NCBI RefSeq assembly: GCF_014640295.1
Contig: NZ_BMGR01000018.1
Location: forward strand, 54,104-118,103
Direction of reading: 5' to 3'
Length of the DNA: 64,000 nucleotides
From: Paenibacillus abyssi
Lineage (GTDB): Bacteria > Bacillota > Bacilli > Paenibacillales > Paenibacillaceae
Both the position numbers and the translations under genes were made by a program. Under the pieces are notes generated by a model, which saw only the letters and a program-made list of their open reading frames with translations, did not search any database and was not told where the DNA came from. Below are positions 44,504 through 54,112 of this stretch, piece after piece; position 1 is the stretch's first letter; each line of letters starts with the position of its first letter.

Positions 44504-45499
44504 ATGCCTAAGCAAAGCTACAGCAGCATTTCGACAAAACAGACGTTAAACCGGGTGTCCGAGGAGAAGATGCCGTTCGATTGGTCGATCAACCCTTACC
44601 GAGGCTGCGCCCATGGCTGCAGCTTTTGCTACGCGAGAGCCTTTCAGCGGTTTATCGGGCTGGAATCCAATGACGAGTTTCAACATCATATCATACTGAA
44701 GACCAATGCCGCAGAGGCTCTGGAAGCCCAACTCGCCAGAAACGCCGGCAAATTCAATAATGATATATCAGCTGCAGCGCAGCAAATCGGGTTAGTGAAC
44801 ATCGGCACGGCGACCGATCCTTATCAACCTGTTGAAGGTAAAGCGCTTATTACCAGGGAATGCTTGAAGGTTCTGGCCAAATATCGGATCGCAACGACGA
44901 TTACAACACGTTCCCCGCTCATATTGCGCGATCTGGATGTGCTGAAGGAGATGAATATTCAGTCCGTCAATATAAGCATCAACACGACGAATACCCGGAT
45001 CATCCGTAAGATGGAGCCGGCTGCGCCCTTGCCTGCAAAAAGATTGGAAACGGTAAGCGTGCTTACTAACAGCGGGATTCGTACCGGTATTTTTGTGGCT
45101 CCCGTACTTCCTTATCTAACAGATTCTCCGGAAGATTTGGAAAGCTTGATTGCCTCGGCTAAAGCGCATCATGCGCAGTTTGCGATGATATCGGCGCTGC
45201 GTCTTTCAAAAGACGTAAAAGCATGGTATTTGGGGGTGTTGAACATGCATTTTCCACAGCTGCTGCACGCATATAAGAAATTATACACGGGCGCATATGC
45301 CCCAAATGACTATGCAGCTTCGCTCCGTGAGAGAGCGGATCACCTGCTTCAGAAATACGGGTTGTCCAGGGATACGGCTACAACATCAAATGCTGACCAC
45401 CGAGAGACGACCTCTCCCCAAATAACCTATGCTCCTCCTTGCAGCAATTCAGTTTATCAGCCCGATCTAGAGCAGCTGTCTTTTTCTTTTGAGAATTGA
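44504..45499 (+). CDS. SPL-family radical SAM protein
   Basis: A 331-residue protein. ATG 44504 follows GGAGGTGG; the longer frame from 44447 lacks a site. The iron-sulfur cluster motif is CAHGCSFC (Cys35, Cys39, Cys42) in NPYRGCAHGCSFCYARAFQ, which is the SplB-like/Rv2578c-like form with CX3CX2C spacing. Spore photoproduct lyases have this fold, but the protein lacks obvious DNA-lesion-binding C-terminal signals that I can recognise, so its substrate is uncertain. It stands alone between two terminator-like hairpins. Confidence 0.88.
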   Translation: MPKQSYSSISTKQTLNRVSEEKMPFDWSINPYRGCAHGCSFCYARAFQRFIGLESNDEFQHHIILKTNAAEALEAQLARNAGKFNNDISAAAQQIGLVNIGTATDPYQPVEGKALITRECLKVLAKYRIATTITTRSPLILRDLDVLKEMNIQSVNISINTTNTRIIRKMEPAAPLPAKRLETVSVLTNSGIRTGIFVAPVLPYLTDSPEDLESLIASAKAHHAQFAMISALRLSKDVKAWYLGVLNMHFPQLLHAYKKLYTGAYAPNDYAASLRERADHLLQKYGLSRDTATTSNADHRETTSPQITYAPPCSNSVYQPDLEQLSFSFEN

Positions 45500-45557
45500 A
45501 AGGATCATAAGCAAGGAATACGCAGAAATATTTCACCCCACAAGTAATTTCAGATAT

Positions 45558-45591
45558 AAAGAGATCGGAGAACGAATTCTTCGATCTCTTT
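45558..45591. terminator. Convergent hairpin between radical SAM and AraC genes
   Basis: AAAGAGATCGGAGAA (45558-45572) pairs with TTCTTCGATCTCTTT (45577-45591) apart from one offset position. It touches the AraC stop codon and can form on both strands; only short T-runs flank it. Confidence 0.5.
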
Positions 45592-46417
45592 ATTGCTGCC
45601 TAAAAAAGTTTTTTTTCATATCTTTCGGTGTGAAAGATTTAATTTTTTTAAAGCATTTCAGAAAGTAAAAGTAGTCTTTAAAACCGGATTTCTCCGCTGC
45701 CACAGCAATGCTTTCTCCTAACATCAGCATATTGAAGGCTTGATCGACGCGAAGCTCTATGACCTTCTGCTTAATCGTTGTATTGAACTGCCTTTTGAAA
45801 ATGATATTCAACTGCCTGTAACTCAAACCAAACCTCCGCTCAAACACTTCTGCTGTAAGCTCTTCCGTAAGATTGGAAAGAACAAACTGAAATAGATCAT
45901 CTCCGAGCTTGTTGTTTCGTTTGTTTAGTATTCGTCTCTTCTGCATATAAAAGCTCAATTGATAGAGAATAGCTTGAAGCTGAATATTAAGAAAGTGATT
46001 GCCCACAAGCTCGGAGCGATACTGATCGTGTACGTATTGAAAGGTTTTATAGATGTCGCTATCTTTCGGAAGCTTCCCGTAAATTGGGAGTGAGATCATG
46101 CTGGAGTCGATCTGCTGGGGGATTTCCATCGCTTCCCCACGCATTTGAAAGTGAATGAAAGACACATCGTGCAGATCTTCCTCAATTCCGCTGTGGAAAG
46201 TGTTAGGAGGGAGCAGGAAATATTCCCCGATCGTTAAACGACCCTTATGTTTGCCGACTTTTACGGTTCGCTCTCCGGCATGAACGATCCCTAAAACCCA
46301 GCAGGGAAGTATCCGGTTTGGATGTTTATTATGTGCCGATATACGGCCGATCATTTCGATTTCAGCATCGCTTTTTAACCTAAACCATGGAACCTCATTG
46401 TCGACTTTATTCATCAT
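45590..46417 (-). CDS. AraC-family transcription regulator
   Basis: A 275-residue regulator on the minus strand, divergent from the oxidoreductase/sugar operon. Residues 20-110 form a cupin ligand domain (GEYFLLPPNTFHSGIEEDLHDVSFIHFQM), and residues 170-270 a C-terminal HTH pair with an atypical first unit (TAEVFERRFGLSYRQLNIIF) and a clearer second (IAVAAEKSGFKDYFYFLKCF). It probably senses a sugar and controls the operon beginning at 46741. The gene is visibly A+T richer than the GH78/GH3 region. Confidence 0.9.
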   Translation of the reverse strand: MMNKVDNEVPWFRLKSDAEIEMIGRISAHNKHPNRILPCWVLGIVHAGERTVKVGKHKGRLTIGEYFLLPPNTFHSGIEEDLHDVSFIHFQMRGEAMEIPQQIDSSMISLPIYGKLPKDSDIYKTFQYVHDQYRSELVGNHFLNIQLQAILYQLSFYMQKRRILNKRNNKLGDDLFQFVLSNLTEELTAEVFERRFGLSYRQLNIIFKRQFNTTIKQKVIELRVDQAFNMLMLGESIAVAAEKSGFKDYFYFLKCFKKIKSFTPKDMKKNFFRQQ

Positions 46418-46589
46418 CTATCATCCTTATTTTTAATAATACTTTAATGTTCATGTTACTAGAATGCTTATTTACAAGCAATCAGAACTTATTTGAAAAG
46501 ATATTTTTAATAAAGACATCCGTTTTTTACATATATGGTTCTGTTATTGCATTGTTTTCGATTAACGGTTTGATATCATAAAATTACAT

Positions 46590-46602
46590 CTGTGAGTCAC
46601 AG
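46590..46602 (+). promoter_or_regulatory. Palindrome in divergent intergenic region
   Basis: CTGTGAGTCACAG is a perfect 13-base palindrome between the AraC gene and the oxidoreductase operon. It may be an operator. The rest of 46418-46740 is A+T rich, without a gene or a convincing promoter pair. Confidence 0.35.
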
Positions 46603-46740
46603 ACACTTTGAGAATTATAAAAAAGGAGGTTGAAAAAAGATTTTTAGTAAGCCCTTACATTTCGATTGAATGATTTCATTCCAATGCTTCAAAGTGGGTA
46701 GCTAACCGGAACTAATACAAATAGAAAGAAGATGATCTCC

Positions 46741-47886
46741 ATGCAAAATAAAAAAATAAGAATAGCTTTAGTAGGGCTAAGATTCGGAGCAGAGTTCGTT
46801 CCCATCTATCTTCACCATCCTAATGTGGAGTATTTAGCGATTTGCGACAGCGATCCCAAAACATTGAACGAGATAGGCGACAAATTCCAGGTGGAACGCA
46901 GATACACCGATATGGAAGATATTTTGGCTTCAGACGAATATGATGCGGTCCACCTCGTTACACCGGTCACCTATCATGGAAAACACTCGGTTGCTGTGTT
47001 GAAGTCAGGCAAACACTGCGCTTGTACCATTCCAATGGGGCTCTCTCTTGAAGAATTGAACGAAGTATTAGCGGCAAAACAGGAATCCGGGAAGAATTAC
47101 ATGATGATGGAAACAGCAGTCTACTCCCGTGAATTTCTGTTTGTAAAAGATATGTATGAAAAGGGTGAACTGGGGAAAATCCAATTCCTGCGCTGCGCTC
47201 ATTATCAAGATATGGACGGATGGCCTGACTATTGGAAAGGTTTCCCGCCTCTAATGCATCCCACACATGCGCTCGGTCCTGTATTGGATTTAATCAACAA
47301 GCGTCCTGTCAAAGTACACTGCTTCGGTTCGGGTACGATGCGTGATGAGCTTGTTCAGCAATACGGCAATCCGTTTCCGGTTGAAACTGCGATCTACCAA
47401 TTGGAGGATTCTGATGTTGCTGTCGAACTCACACGGACAATGTTCCATACTGCAAGAGCTTACTCGGAATGTTTTAATGTGTACGGTGAGAAGGCCACCT
47501 TCGAATGGCAGCAGATCGAAGAAGAGAAGCCGATTATCATGCGTATGGGTGAATTAACGAAGGACAGGGGACGTCCGATATCATGGGAGCGCGTAGAAAT
47601 CCCTGACCGTCCGGAAAGCCTGCCGAAAGAGATTCAAAGATTTACAACGCGCGGAGTATACGACGAGAGCAATCCGCATCTCTCGTTTTTACAAGGCGGC
47701 GGGCATGGTGGTTCTCATCCGCACCTGGTGCATGAATTCGTAAGAAGCATCATTGAAGAAAGACCGCCGCATGTTGATGAGGTGAAAGCGGCGATCTGGA
47801 CAGCAGCTGGCATTTGTGCACATGAATCGGCGATGAATGGCGGTAAGGAAGTTATCATCCCAAACTTCGAGTACAGTCTCAAGTAG
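46741..47886 (+). CDS. Gfo/Idh/MocA-family protein with atypical catalytic motif
   Basis: A 381-residue NAD(P)-binding Rossmann protein starting IRIALVGLRFGAEFVP. ATG 46741 is preferred since AAAGAAG abuts ATG 46732. In place of the usual Glu-Lys-Pro, whose Lys is catalytic in many members, it has CTIPMGLS (96-100 region). The second motif reads HPTHALGPVLDLI (173 onwards), similar to the THGLGPV form of GH109-like members that use NAD for redox-assisted glycoside chemistry. It may therefore oxidise or cleave a sugar by a non-standard mechanism. First gene of the operon with the importer and Tm-1-type genes. Confidence 0.85.
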   Translation: MQNKKIRIALVGLRFGAEFVPIYLHHPNVEYLAICDSDPKTLNEIGDKFQVERRYTDMEDILASDEYDAVHLVTPVTYHGKHSVAVLKSGKHCACTIPMGLSLEELNEVLAAKQESGKNYMMMETAVYSREFLFVKDMYEKGELGKIQFLRCAHYQDMDGWPDYWKGFPPLMHPTHALGPVLDLINKRPVKVHCFGSGTMRDELVQQYGNPFPVETAIYQLEDSDVAVELTRTMFHTARAYSECFNVYGEKATFEWQQIEEEKPIIMRMGELTKDRGRPISWERVEIPDRPESLPKEIQRFTTRGVYDESNPHLSFLQGGGHGGSHPHLVHEFVRSIIEERPPHVDEVKAAIWTAAGICAHESAMNGGKEVIIPNFEYSLK

Positions 47887-47918
47887 CGTAACCATTCTTA
47901 ACTGAGGGGTTGGATAAA

Positions 47919-49349
47919 ATGAGTCTGTCCAAAATGTGTTCTATAGTACTTGCTGTTTTTTTGCTTACCGGTTTAATGGCTTGCAGTAATTCTGCATCTA
48001 ACTCAGGGTCGAGCCCCCAAAACGCGGGCAGTACGGGCGGCCAAAACTCGCAAGATAATAAGTCCGCGGATGCTGAGAAAGAATCGGTTAAACTGCGATA
48101 TATGGTGTGGGGAAGTCCGAATGAGAAAAAAGCTGTCGAAGATTACTCCAAAAAATATATGGAGATGAATCCTCACGTTACCATCGAAGTCATTCATGTA
48201 CCGAACAATGATTATGCAACGAAAGTGGCGACAATGGTTGCTGGAAACGATGAGCCTGACCTGGCTTATATGTCAGAAGGTCAAGCTTACGAGTTGGCTG
48301 AGCAGGGAAAGTTGTACAATGTGTTCGAACAACTTGATGTCGATCCGGACTTTAATCTTGATAACTATGCACCGAATGTATGGTATGAATGGGAGCCGGG
48401 GAAAGCGCTCGGCAGAAGGATCGGAATCGGTGCTATGGGCATGTATTACAATACAGACGTTTTTGAGAAGGCAGGCATTCCGCCGCTCCCTCGAAATCCG
48501 GAAGAAACGATGAATTGGGACGAATTTGTTGAGTTGGCCAAAAAATTAACAGTTGACCAAAATGGTAAAACTGCACTTGACCCCGATTTCGATCACACCA
48601 AAATTAAGCAATATGGCTTGATGTTTGAAACATGGTGGGCGAACTATCTGCCGCTTGTTCTGTCCAACGGCGGAGGTTATGCGACCGAAGACGGAACTAA
48701 ATTTGGACTTTCAGAGCCGGAAGCCTATGAGGTCATTCAGCAGATGGCGGATTTAATTAATGTGCATCATGTAGCGCCTAGCCCTGTTCAATTGAAAAGT
48801 CTTCCGAACCTGGCAACGTCATTGCAATCCGGAAAAGCGGCAATGGCATTCGGTGGAAATTGGTTGACGCTTGATCTAAGTGCTGCGGGTGCGAAATTCG
48901 GGTATGGACTTTATCCGAAAATGAAAGAAAACGCGGCGGTTATACTTGCTTCACCGGTGGTGATATTTAACTCTACAAAGAATATCGAGGAAGCATGGAA
49001 GTTTTACAAATTTGCTGCCGATCCAGCCGCTTCCGTTGGTATTTATGCGGATGGCCTCTCCATTCCCGTGCTCAAGGATTGGCTTACGGATGAGCAAAAG
49101 CTTAGTCAATGGGCTGTCAATGATAAACATCCGGACGGATACGTGGATGTGATGATCAAGCCGTTATTCGATGAGAACACCAAGCCGGGACCTGCTGATC
49201 TGCTGAAAAACTATAGCAAGATTGATACGATTGTCACTCCAGCGCTTGAAGAAGTTTGGCTTGGCAACAAATCCGCCCAGGATGCGATGAACGAAATTAA
49301 GCCGAGGGTAGAAGAATTGATGATAGGTGAATATAAATGGTCGCGTTAA
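47919..49349 (+). CDS. Family-1 sugar-binding lipoprotein
   Basis: A 476-residue lipoprotein. ATG 47919 stands nine bases after GAGGGG, whereas TTG 47910 abuts it. The signal peptide ends in LMAC; a long Ser/Asn/Gly linker follows. The family-1 SBP domain begins VKLRYMVWGSPNEKKAVEDY and has DLAYMSEGQAYELAEQ and SGKAAMAFGGNWLTLDL. It delivers an unknown sugar to the two permeases downstream. A stem-loop and a cre-like site follow its stop. Confidence 0.9.
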   Translation: MSLSKMCSIVLAVFLLTGLMACSNSASNSGSSPQNAGSTGGQNSQDNKSADAEKESVKLRYMVWGSPNEKKAVEDYSKKYMEMNPHVTIEVIHVPNNDYATKVATMVAGNDEPDLAYMSEGQAYELAEQGKLYNVFEQLDVDPDFNLDNYAPNVWYEWEPGKALGRRIGIGAMGMYYNTDVFEKAGIPPLPRNPEETMNWDEFVELAKKLTVDQNGKTALDPDFDHTKIKQYGLMFETWWANYLPLVLSNGGGYATEDGTKFGLSEPEAYEVIQQMADLINVHHVAPSPVQLKSLPNLATSLQSGKAAMAFGGNWLTLDLSAAGAKFGYGLYPKMKENAAVILASPVVIFNSTKNIEEAWKFYKFAADPAASVGIYADGLSIPVLKDWLTDEQKLSQWAVNDKHPDGYVDVMIKPLFDENTKPGPADLLKNYSKIDTIVTPALEEVWLGNKSAQDAMNEIKPRVEELMIGEYKWSR

Positions 49350-49372
49350 TTCGACCGTTATAACGGAATGAT

Positions 49373-49386
49373 TGAAAGCGTTGCCA
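49373..49386 (+). promoter_or_regulatory. cre-like site between SBP and permease genes
   Basis: TGAAAGCGTTGCCA fits the cre consensus at 13 of 14 positions. Its position inside the operon would let CcpA act as a transcription roadblock to the downstream genes. Confidence 0.5.
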
Positions 49387-49416
49387 GGGTAAGCGGACTC
49401 GATCCGCCTACCCTGG
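49384..49416 (+). other. Intercistronic hairpin after SBP gene
   Basis: CCAGGGTAAGCGGA (49384-49397) pairs with TCCGCCTACCCTGG (49403-49416) with one mismatch, followed by only four T. As at 6000 and 15491, it may stabilise SBP message or allow partial termination. Confidence 0.65.
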
Positions 49417-49439
49417 ATTTTGCGAAAGGATGATGGGTC

Positions 49440-50378
49440 ATGGAACAAGCACACCCGGTTTCAGGGAAACGATATAGAGGTTCGTCCAAAAGGATGACCA
49501 GAGAAATGTGGATGGGAATTCTATTTGCTTTGCCCGCCATATTGGGTTTTTTCATTTTTACATTGGGTCCCATGCTGGCAAGCTTTGTTTTGACCTTTAC
49601 CGATTTAAAACTGATCAACCCGATTAAATTCATCGGTCTGGATAATTACGTCCAGCTGTTTCGGGGCAGTGATGGTTTATTTTACAAATCGTTATCCACA
49701 ACGTTTCAGTATGTATTTATGAGTGTACCTCTCAATATTTTGTTCGCTTTTTGCGTGGCCCTTTTGATGAATCAACAAATAAAGGGGCGGGCATTCTTTC
49801 GTACAGTCTTTTATTTACCGACAATTGTGCCCGTATTTGCTTCTTCCATGATCTGGATCTGGATTCTCGATCCTGACTTGGGACTGCTCAATAACGTGCT
49901 TAAGACACTGGGGCTTCCCACAAGCATGTGGATTTACTCCTCGGAAACCGTTATTCCTTCCCTTGTACTGATGGGGCTGTGGGTGACGGGCAATACCATG
50001 ATCATTTTTCTTGCGGGACTGCAGGGCATTCCGAATCATCTTTATGAAGCGCTCGAAGTTGACGGTGGTAACAAGCTTCATAAGCTGCTTTATATTACTG
50101 TTCCACTGATGTCTCCGACTATTTTTTTTAATCTGGTACTCGGTTTTGTTGGAGGGTTTCAGATTTTTGCGGAGGCTTATATCATGACCCAGGGCGGTCC
50201 GAACAACTCTAGTTTGTTCATTGTTTTTTATCTCTATCGCGAAGCATTTCAATTGTCCAATATGGCTTATGCCAGTACGGTGGCATGGTTTCTTTTTATC
50301 ATTATTCTGGTCTTCACATTTGTGATTTTTAAAACTTCCCGGATGTGGGTTTACTATGAAGGTGAGGGGAACAAATGA
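49440..50378 (+). CDS. Sugar ABC permease, UgpA/MalF type
   Basis: A 312-residue BPD_transp_1 permease beginning with a basic segment and helix IPFALPAILGF-like at about 24-45. FFRTVFYLPTIVPVFASSMIW and the EAA loop EALEVDGGNKLHKLLYITVPL are standard. ATG 49440 follows GAAAGGATG. Its stop overlaps the following ATG (ATGA at 50375). No ATPase is encoded in the operon. Confidence 0.92.
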   Translation: MEQAHPVSGKRYRGSSKRMTREMWMGILFALPAILGFFIFTLGPMLASFVLTFTDLKLINPIKFIGLDNYVQLFRGSDGLFYKSLSTTFQYVFMSVPLNILFAFCVALLMNQQIKGRAFFRTVFYLPTIVPVFASSMIWIWILDPDLGLLNNVLKTLGLPTSMWIYSSETVIPSLVLMGLWVTGNTMIIFLAGLQGIPNHLYEALEVDGGNKLHKLLYITVPLMSPTIFFNLVLGFVGGFQIFAEAYIMTQGGPNNSSLFIVFYLYREAFQLSNMAYASTVAWFLFIIILVFTFVIFKTSRMWVYYEGEGNK

Positions 50379-51211
50379 GTGCATTCGTAGAGCGCGGATC
50401 CAAGACGCTGGTGTATTTATTTTTGGCGTTCGGTTGTTTGGTTTGTTTGACCCCTTTTTATTGGATGTTTAGAAGCTCGCTAATGACATTGGATCAAATT
50501 TTCGTGATGCCGCCGATTTGGTTCCCTTCGCCGATTCAATTGAGCAACTATCACGATGCCTTGACCATGTTTCCTTTTCACACCTATTTTCTCAACACGT
50601 TGACAATCGTTTCCCTCAGTGTACTGGGTACTGTGCTAACGAGCAGCCTTTGCGCTTACAGCTTTGCCAGATTGAATTGGCCGGGCCGTGACAAGATGTT
50701 TGCGCTCATCCTGACAAGCATGATGCTTCCGGGTGCGGCTACACTCATCCCAACGTTTCTGGGCTGGAGAACGGTCGGAGCCATCAATACCTTCATCCCC
50801 CTGATTTTACCTTCGTGGTTCGGGGGCGGCGCTTTTAATATTTTTTTGTTAAGGCAGTTTTTTAAGACGATTCCGAAGGAATTGGATGAAGCGGCCCTTA
50901 TTGACGGGGCGGGTTTGTTTCGCATATATACATCGATTCTGCTGCCTTTGATTAAGCCGGCGCTTATTGTGGTCGCTCTCTTTGCGTTCTTGCACCATTG
51001 GAATGATTTTTTATCTCCTATTATTTATTTGAATTCAGAGAAAAATTACACGTTGGCAATTGGACTGCAGCAATTCAAAGGGCAATTCAATGCCCAGTGG
51101 AATTACATGATGGCTGCTTCAACTGTTGTCATTCTTCCAACGGTACTGGTTTTTCTAATTGGACAAAAATATTTCATTGAAGGCATTACGCTAACAGGGC
51201 TAAAAGGATAA
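50375..51211 (+). CDS. Sugar ABC permease, UgpE/MalG type
   Basis: A 278-residue partner permease with TPFYWMFRSSLMTLDQIFVMPP and the EAA loop EAALIDGAGLFRIYTSILLPL, ending in YFIEGITLTGLKG. It is translationally coupled to the preceding gene through a four-base overlap. Together they form the channel for the lipoprotein at 47919. Confidence 0.93.
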   Translation: MSAFVERGSKTLVYLFLAFGCLVCLTPFYWMFRSSLMTLDQIFVMPPIWFPSPIQLSNYHDALTMFPFHTYFLNTLTIVSLSVLGTVLTSSLCAYSFARLNWPGRDKMFALILTSMMLPGAATLIPTFLGWRTVGAINTFIPLILPSWFGGGAFNIFLLRQFFKTIPKELDEAALIDGAGLFRIYTSILLPLIKPALIVVALFAFLHHWNDFLSPIIYLNSEKNYTLAIGLQQFKGQFNAQWNYMMAASTVVILPTVLVFLIGQKYFIEGITLTGLKG

Positions 51212-51250
51212 TGAAAACGATGATTGAAAGTCAAAAGAAGGGGGCGGAAC

Positions 51251-52525
51251 GTGACGGCCACGATTCTGATGATTGGCACGTTAGATACGAAAGAGAATGA
51301 ATTCATGTACCTCCATAATCAGCTTCGTCTACGGGGTAAAAATGTCCTTACGGTTAATGTAGGTGTGATGTCGTCATCCAAGAAGATTCAGGTCGATATC
51401 GATGCGGATGTAATTGCTGAGGCTGGAGGAAGCAGCCTTTTTGAATTGCGTAGAGATCAGAATCGAAGTCATGCGATGAAAGTGATGTGTCAAGGGGCCG
51501 CTTCTATCATTCTGTCACTATTCAACGCCGGCCGATTTCAAGGGATCATAGGAATGGGTGGTGGTGGAGGGACTTCTATTGCAACCTCGGCGATGCGGGC
51601 ATTACCTCTGGGCATACCTAAAGTGTGCGTCTCAACGCTCGCCTCCGGTGACGTTTCCGCTTATGTAGGCACAAAAGACATTGTCATGTTTCCCTCGCTT
51701 GTGGATATTGCGGGTATCAATCATTTATCACGTTTTACGATTTCGCATGCGGCAGGTGCATTATGCGGCATGTTAGATACGGAGATCATTCCTTTTAGCC
51801 AAAAAGATGCACCAGTCATAGCGGCTACAATGTTCGGAAACACAACGCCCTGTGTACAAAGATGTATGCATCAATTGAGAAAACTTGGATGTGAGGTGCT
51901 TGTTTTCCATGCGACTGGAGCAGGGGGCAAAATGATGGAAGCACTCATCGAGGAGGGATATGTGGATGCAGTTCTGGATCTCACCACGACAGAATTAGCA
52001 GATGAAATTTGCGGAGGAATGATGAGCGCCGGGGAAACGCGATTGACAGCCGCTGCCCGCATGGGTATTCCTCAGGTCATAGCACCGGGATGTTTGGATA
52101 TGGTTAACTTCGGTCCTCGCTTGAGTGTTCCGCAGCACTATAACAAGGCAGGCAGAAACTTTTATTCATGGAATCCCTCGAATACGTTGATGAGAACAAA
52201 TCGTCATGAGAATCGGATGATCGGAGAACAGATTGCCCTTCGGCTCAATGCAGCAAAGGGACCGGTGAAGGTTCTGTTGCCGCTCCAGGGACTATCGCTT
52301 TTGGACGAAGATGGTCAGCCGTTCTGTGACCGAACAGCCGATAAAGTATTGTTCGATACATTGAAGGATATGCTGTTGCCTCATATTGAAATCATCGAAA
52401 TCAATGAGGCAATAAACCACCCAACGTTTGCTGACAAAGCGGTAGAAGTGCTTTTAGATCTATTGATCCCAAAATACTCTATGATACTGAATAAGGAGAG
52501 AGAAAATGGCGATTCCACGCAGTGA
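51251..52525 (+). CDS. Tm-1-type UPF0261 ATP-binding domain protein
   Basis: A 424-residue protein of UPF0261, the N-terminal half of tomato Tm-1-like proteins. GTG 51251 follows AAGGGGG at six bases; TTG 51224 lacks a site. Family marks: [12 protein letters not shown] at the N-terminus, a glycine-rich [36 protein letters not shown] and [12 protein letters not shown]. The bacterial role is not established; fold studies on Tm-1 place ATP in this domain. Here it belongs to a sugar operon and overlaps the gene for its usual fusion partner by 20 bases. Confidence 0.9.
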   Translation: MTATILMIGTLDTKENEFMYLHNQLRLRGKNVLTVNVGVMSSSKKIQVDIDADVIAEAGGSSLFELRRDQNRSHAMKVMCQGAASIILSLFNAGRFQGIIGMGGGGGTSIATSAMRALPLGIPKVCVSTLASGDVSAYVGTKDIVMFPSLVDIAGINHLSRFTISHAAGALCGMLDTEIIPFSQKDAPVIAATMFGNTTPCVQRCMHQLRKLGCEVLVFHATGAGGKMMEALIEEGYVDAVLDLTTTELADEICGGMMSAGETRLTAAARMGIPQVIAPGCLDMVNFGPRLSVPQHYNKAGRNFYSWNPSNTLMRTNRHENRMIGEQIALRLNAAKGPVKVLLPLQGLSLLDEDGQPFCDRTADKVLFDTLKDMLLPHIEIIEINEAINHPTFADKAVEVLLDLLIPKYSMILNKERENGDSTQ

Positions 52526-53336
52526 GATATTAGAGCGTTTAAGAAGTCGTATTCAAGAAGGCCGGCCGATAATAGGAACGGGTGCCGGAACCGGAATCAG
52601 TGCTAAATTTGAGGAAGAGGGCGGGACAGATCTAATCATCATCTATAATTCCGGGCGTTTTCGGATGGCAGGCAGAGGCTCCATGTGCGGTCTAATGCCG
52701 TATGGTGATGCGAATGCGATTGTCATGGAGATGGCCGGTGAGATTTTACCCGTCGTCAAACATACACCTGTATTAGCAGGGGTGTGCGGTACGGATCCAT
52801 TTCGCTATATGCCTAGCTTTCTGAAACAGGTGAAGGAAGCGGGTTTCTCCGGTGTGCAAAACTTCCCTACAGTAGGATTATATGATGGAAAATTTCGTGC
52901 AAACCTTGAGGAGACAGGGATCAGCTACGATCAGGAGGTAGAAATGATTCGTCTTGCAAATGAAATGAATCTGCTGACTACTCCTTATTGTTTTACTCGT
53001 GACGAGGCACGTAAAATGGCCGAAGCGGGTGCTGACATTATCGTAGCCCATGTCGGGACGACAAGCAGCGGATCGATCGGAGCTCACACCACCCTCACGC
53101 TTCAAGAATCTGCACGAATTGTACAAGATATAAGTGACGGGGCAAAGGCCGTTAATCCGGATGTTATTGTCATTTGTCACGGCGGACCTATTGCAGAGCC
53201 TGAGGATGCAGAATTCATCTTGAAGCATACCGTTGGTATACACGGTTTCTACGGGGCATCAAGTGCTGAACGGCTTCCAGTGGAAAGAGCGATCACAGAG
53301 CATATCCGGAAATTCACTTCCATTGCCGTACGTTAA
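52506..53336 (+). CDS. Tm-1-type TIM-barrel protein (PEP-hydrolase-like family)
   Basis: A 276-residue TIM-barrel protein corresponding to the C-terminal half of Tm-1-like proteins, also named TIM-barrel signal-transduction or phosphoenolpyruvate-hydrolase-like. Segments: [53 protein letters not shown] and [17 protein letters not shown] 52506 lies within the end of the UPF0261 gene after AAGGAGAG, so the two are made together and probably form a complex. A lyase or retro-aldol type activity on a sugar acid would fit the context but is not shown. Confidence 0.88.
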   Translation: MAIPRSEILERLRSRIQEGRPIIGTGAGTGISAKFEEEGGTDLIIIYNSGRFRMAGRGSMCGLMPYGDANAIVMEMAGEILPVVKHTPVLAGVCGTDPFRYMPSFLKQVKEAGFSGVQNFPTVGLYDGKFRANLEETGISYDQEVEMIRLANEMNLLTTPYCFTRDEARKMAEAGADIIVAHVGTTSSGSIGAHTTLTLQESARIVQDISDGAKAVNPDVIVICHGGPIAEPEDAEFILKHTVGIHGFYGASSAERLPVERAITEHIRKFTSIAVR

Positions 53337-53354
53337 TACGAGGGGGAGGTAAAC

Positions 53355-53885
53355 ATGTCTAAAGTGCTTTCCGTTGATGAGGCGTATCAACAAGCTTTAG
53401 AATTATTAGACAAGGCGCATATTCCCCTTAGCAAGGGCGAAAGGGCGGGACTGAGAGTTTTGGATTTTGGTTTGCGGAATATAGCCCGATATGGTGTCCA
53501 ACTCGTCGAATATATTAATTTTGAACGGTATTGTGCGCGCCAACTCATTTTTCTCCCGGGACAAACCATCCCCGAGCACATGCATCCGCCGATTGGAGAG
53601 GATCCGGGCAAGGTAGAAACCTTCCGTGTCGTTTGGGGTAAGGTTTGGGCCTATACAGAAGGAAAGCCCAGCAGCCGTATTGCAGCCCATATTGCTTCGG
53701 AGGATCAATTATATTTCTCAGCGTTCCGCCAAATTGAACTAAAACCCGGTGATCAATGCACGATCGAAGACAACAAGTACCATTGGTTTCAAGCTGGAGA
53801 AGAAGGTGCTGTAGTCATTGAGTTTTCCAGTCACGCTCGGGATCGGTTTGATAATTTTAAAGATCCGCGTGTGAATAACCAATGA
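53355..53885 (+). CDS. D-lyxose-isomerase-like cupin
   Basis: A 176-residue cupin. Predicted metal ligands are His75 and His77 (PEHMHPPIG), Glu88 (PGKVETFRVVWG) and His143 (NKYHWFQAG), the arrangement of D-lyxose ketol-isomerases (EC 5.3.1.15), which interconvert lyxose and xylulose or mannose and fructose. GAGGGGGAGG precedes the ATG. As last gene of the operon it may isomerise the sugar produced by earlier steps. A nearby 77-codon frame from 53882 is not supported. Bases 53886-54112 show no gene. Confidence 0.82.
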   Translation: MSKVLSVDEAYQQALELLDKAHIPLSKGERAGLRVLDFGLRNIARYGVQLVEYINFERYCARQLIFLPGQTIPEHMHPPIGEDPGKVETFRVVWGKVWAYTEGKPSSRIAAHIASEDQLYFSAFRQIELKPGDQCTIEDNKYHWFQAGEEGAVVIEFSSHARDRFDNFKDPRVNNQ

Positions 53886-54112
53886 AAATAAGAGACAGAC
53901 TAACTAGGCCGAAGCCAGTTCATCGCTTGAATTCCCTTGGTGACTATCTAATAGCCGCTCTTGGGATATGGCGCTGCTTGCTTTGGTTTTTTTTGTTGGA
54001 AAAATATCTTAAATTAGTTCAGTACATCCTATATTTTCTTGGGTACTCCCGAGCCGGACTGAGCGCTATGCTGAAAGGGAACGAAAGGAGGGTTACAGCA
54101 ATCGAGTCTTAT

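Noticed and set aside
44307..44549. 80-codon frame before the radical SAM gene
   Set aside because: It spans a terminator and the real ribosome site of the radical SAM gene, and has no coding features.
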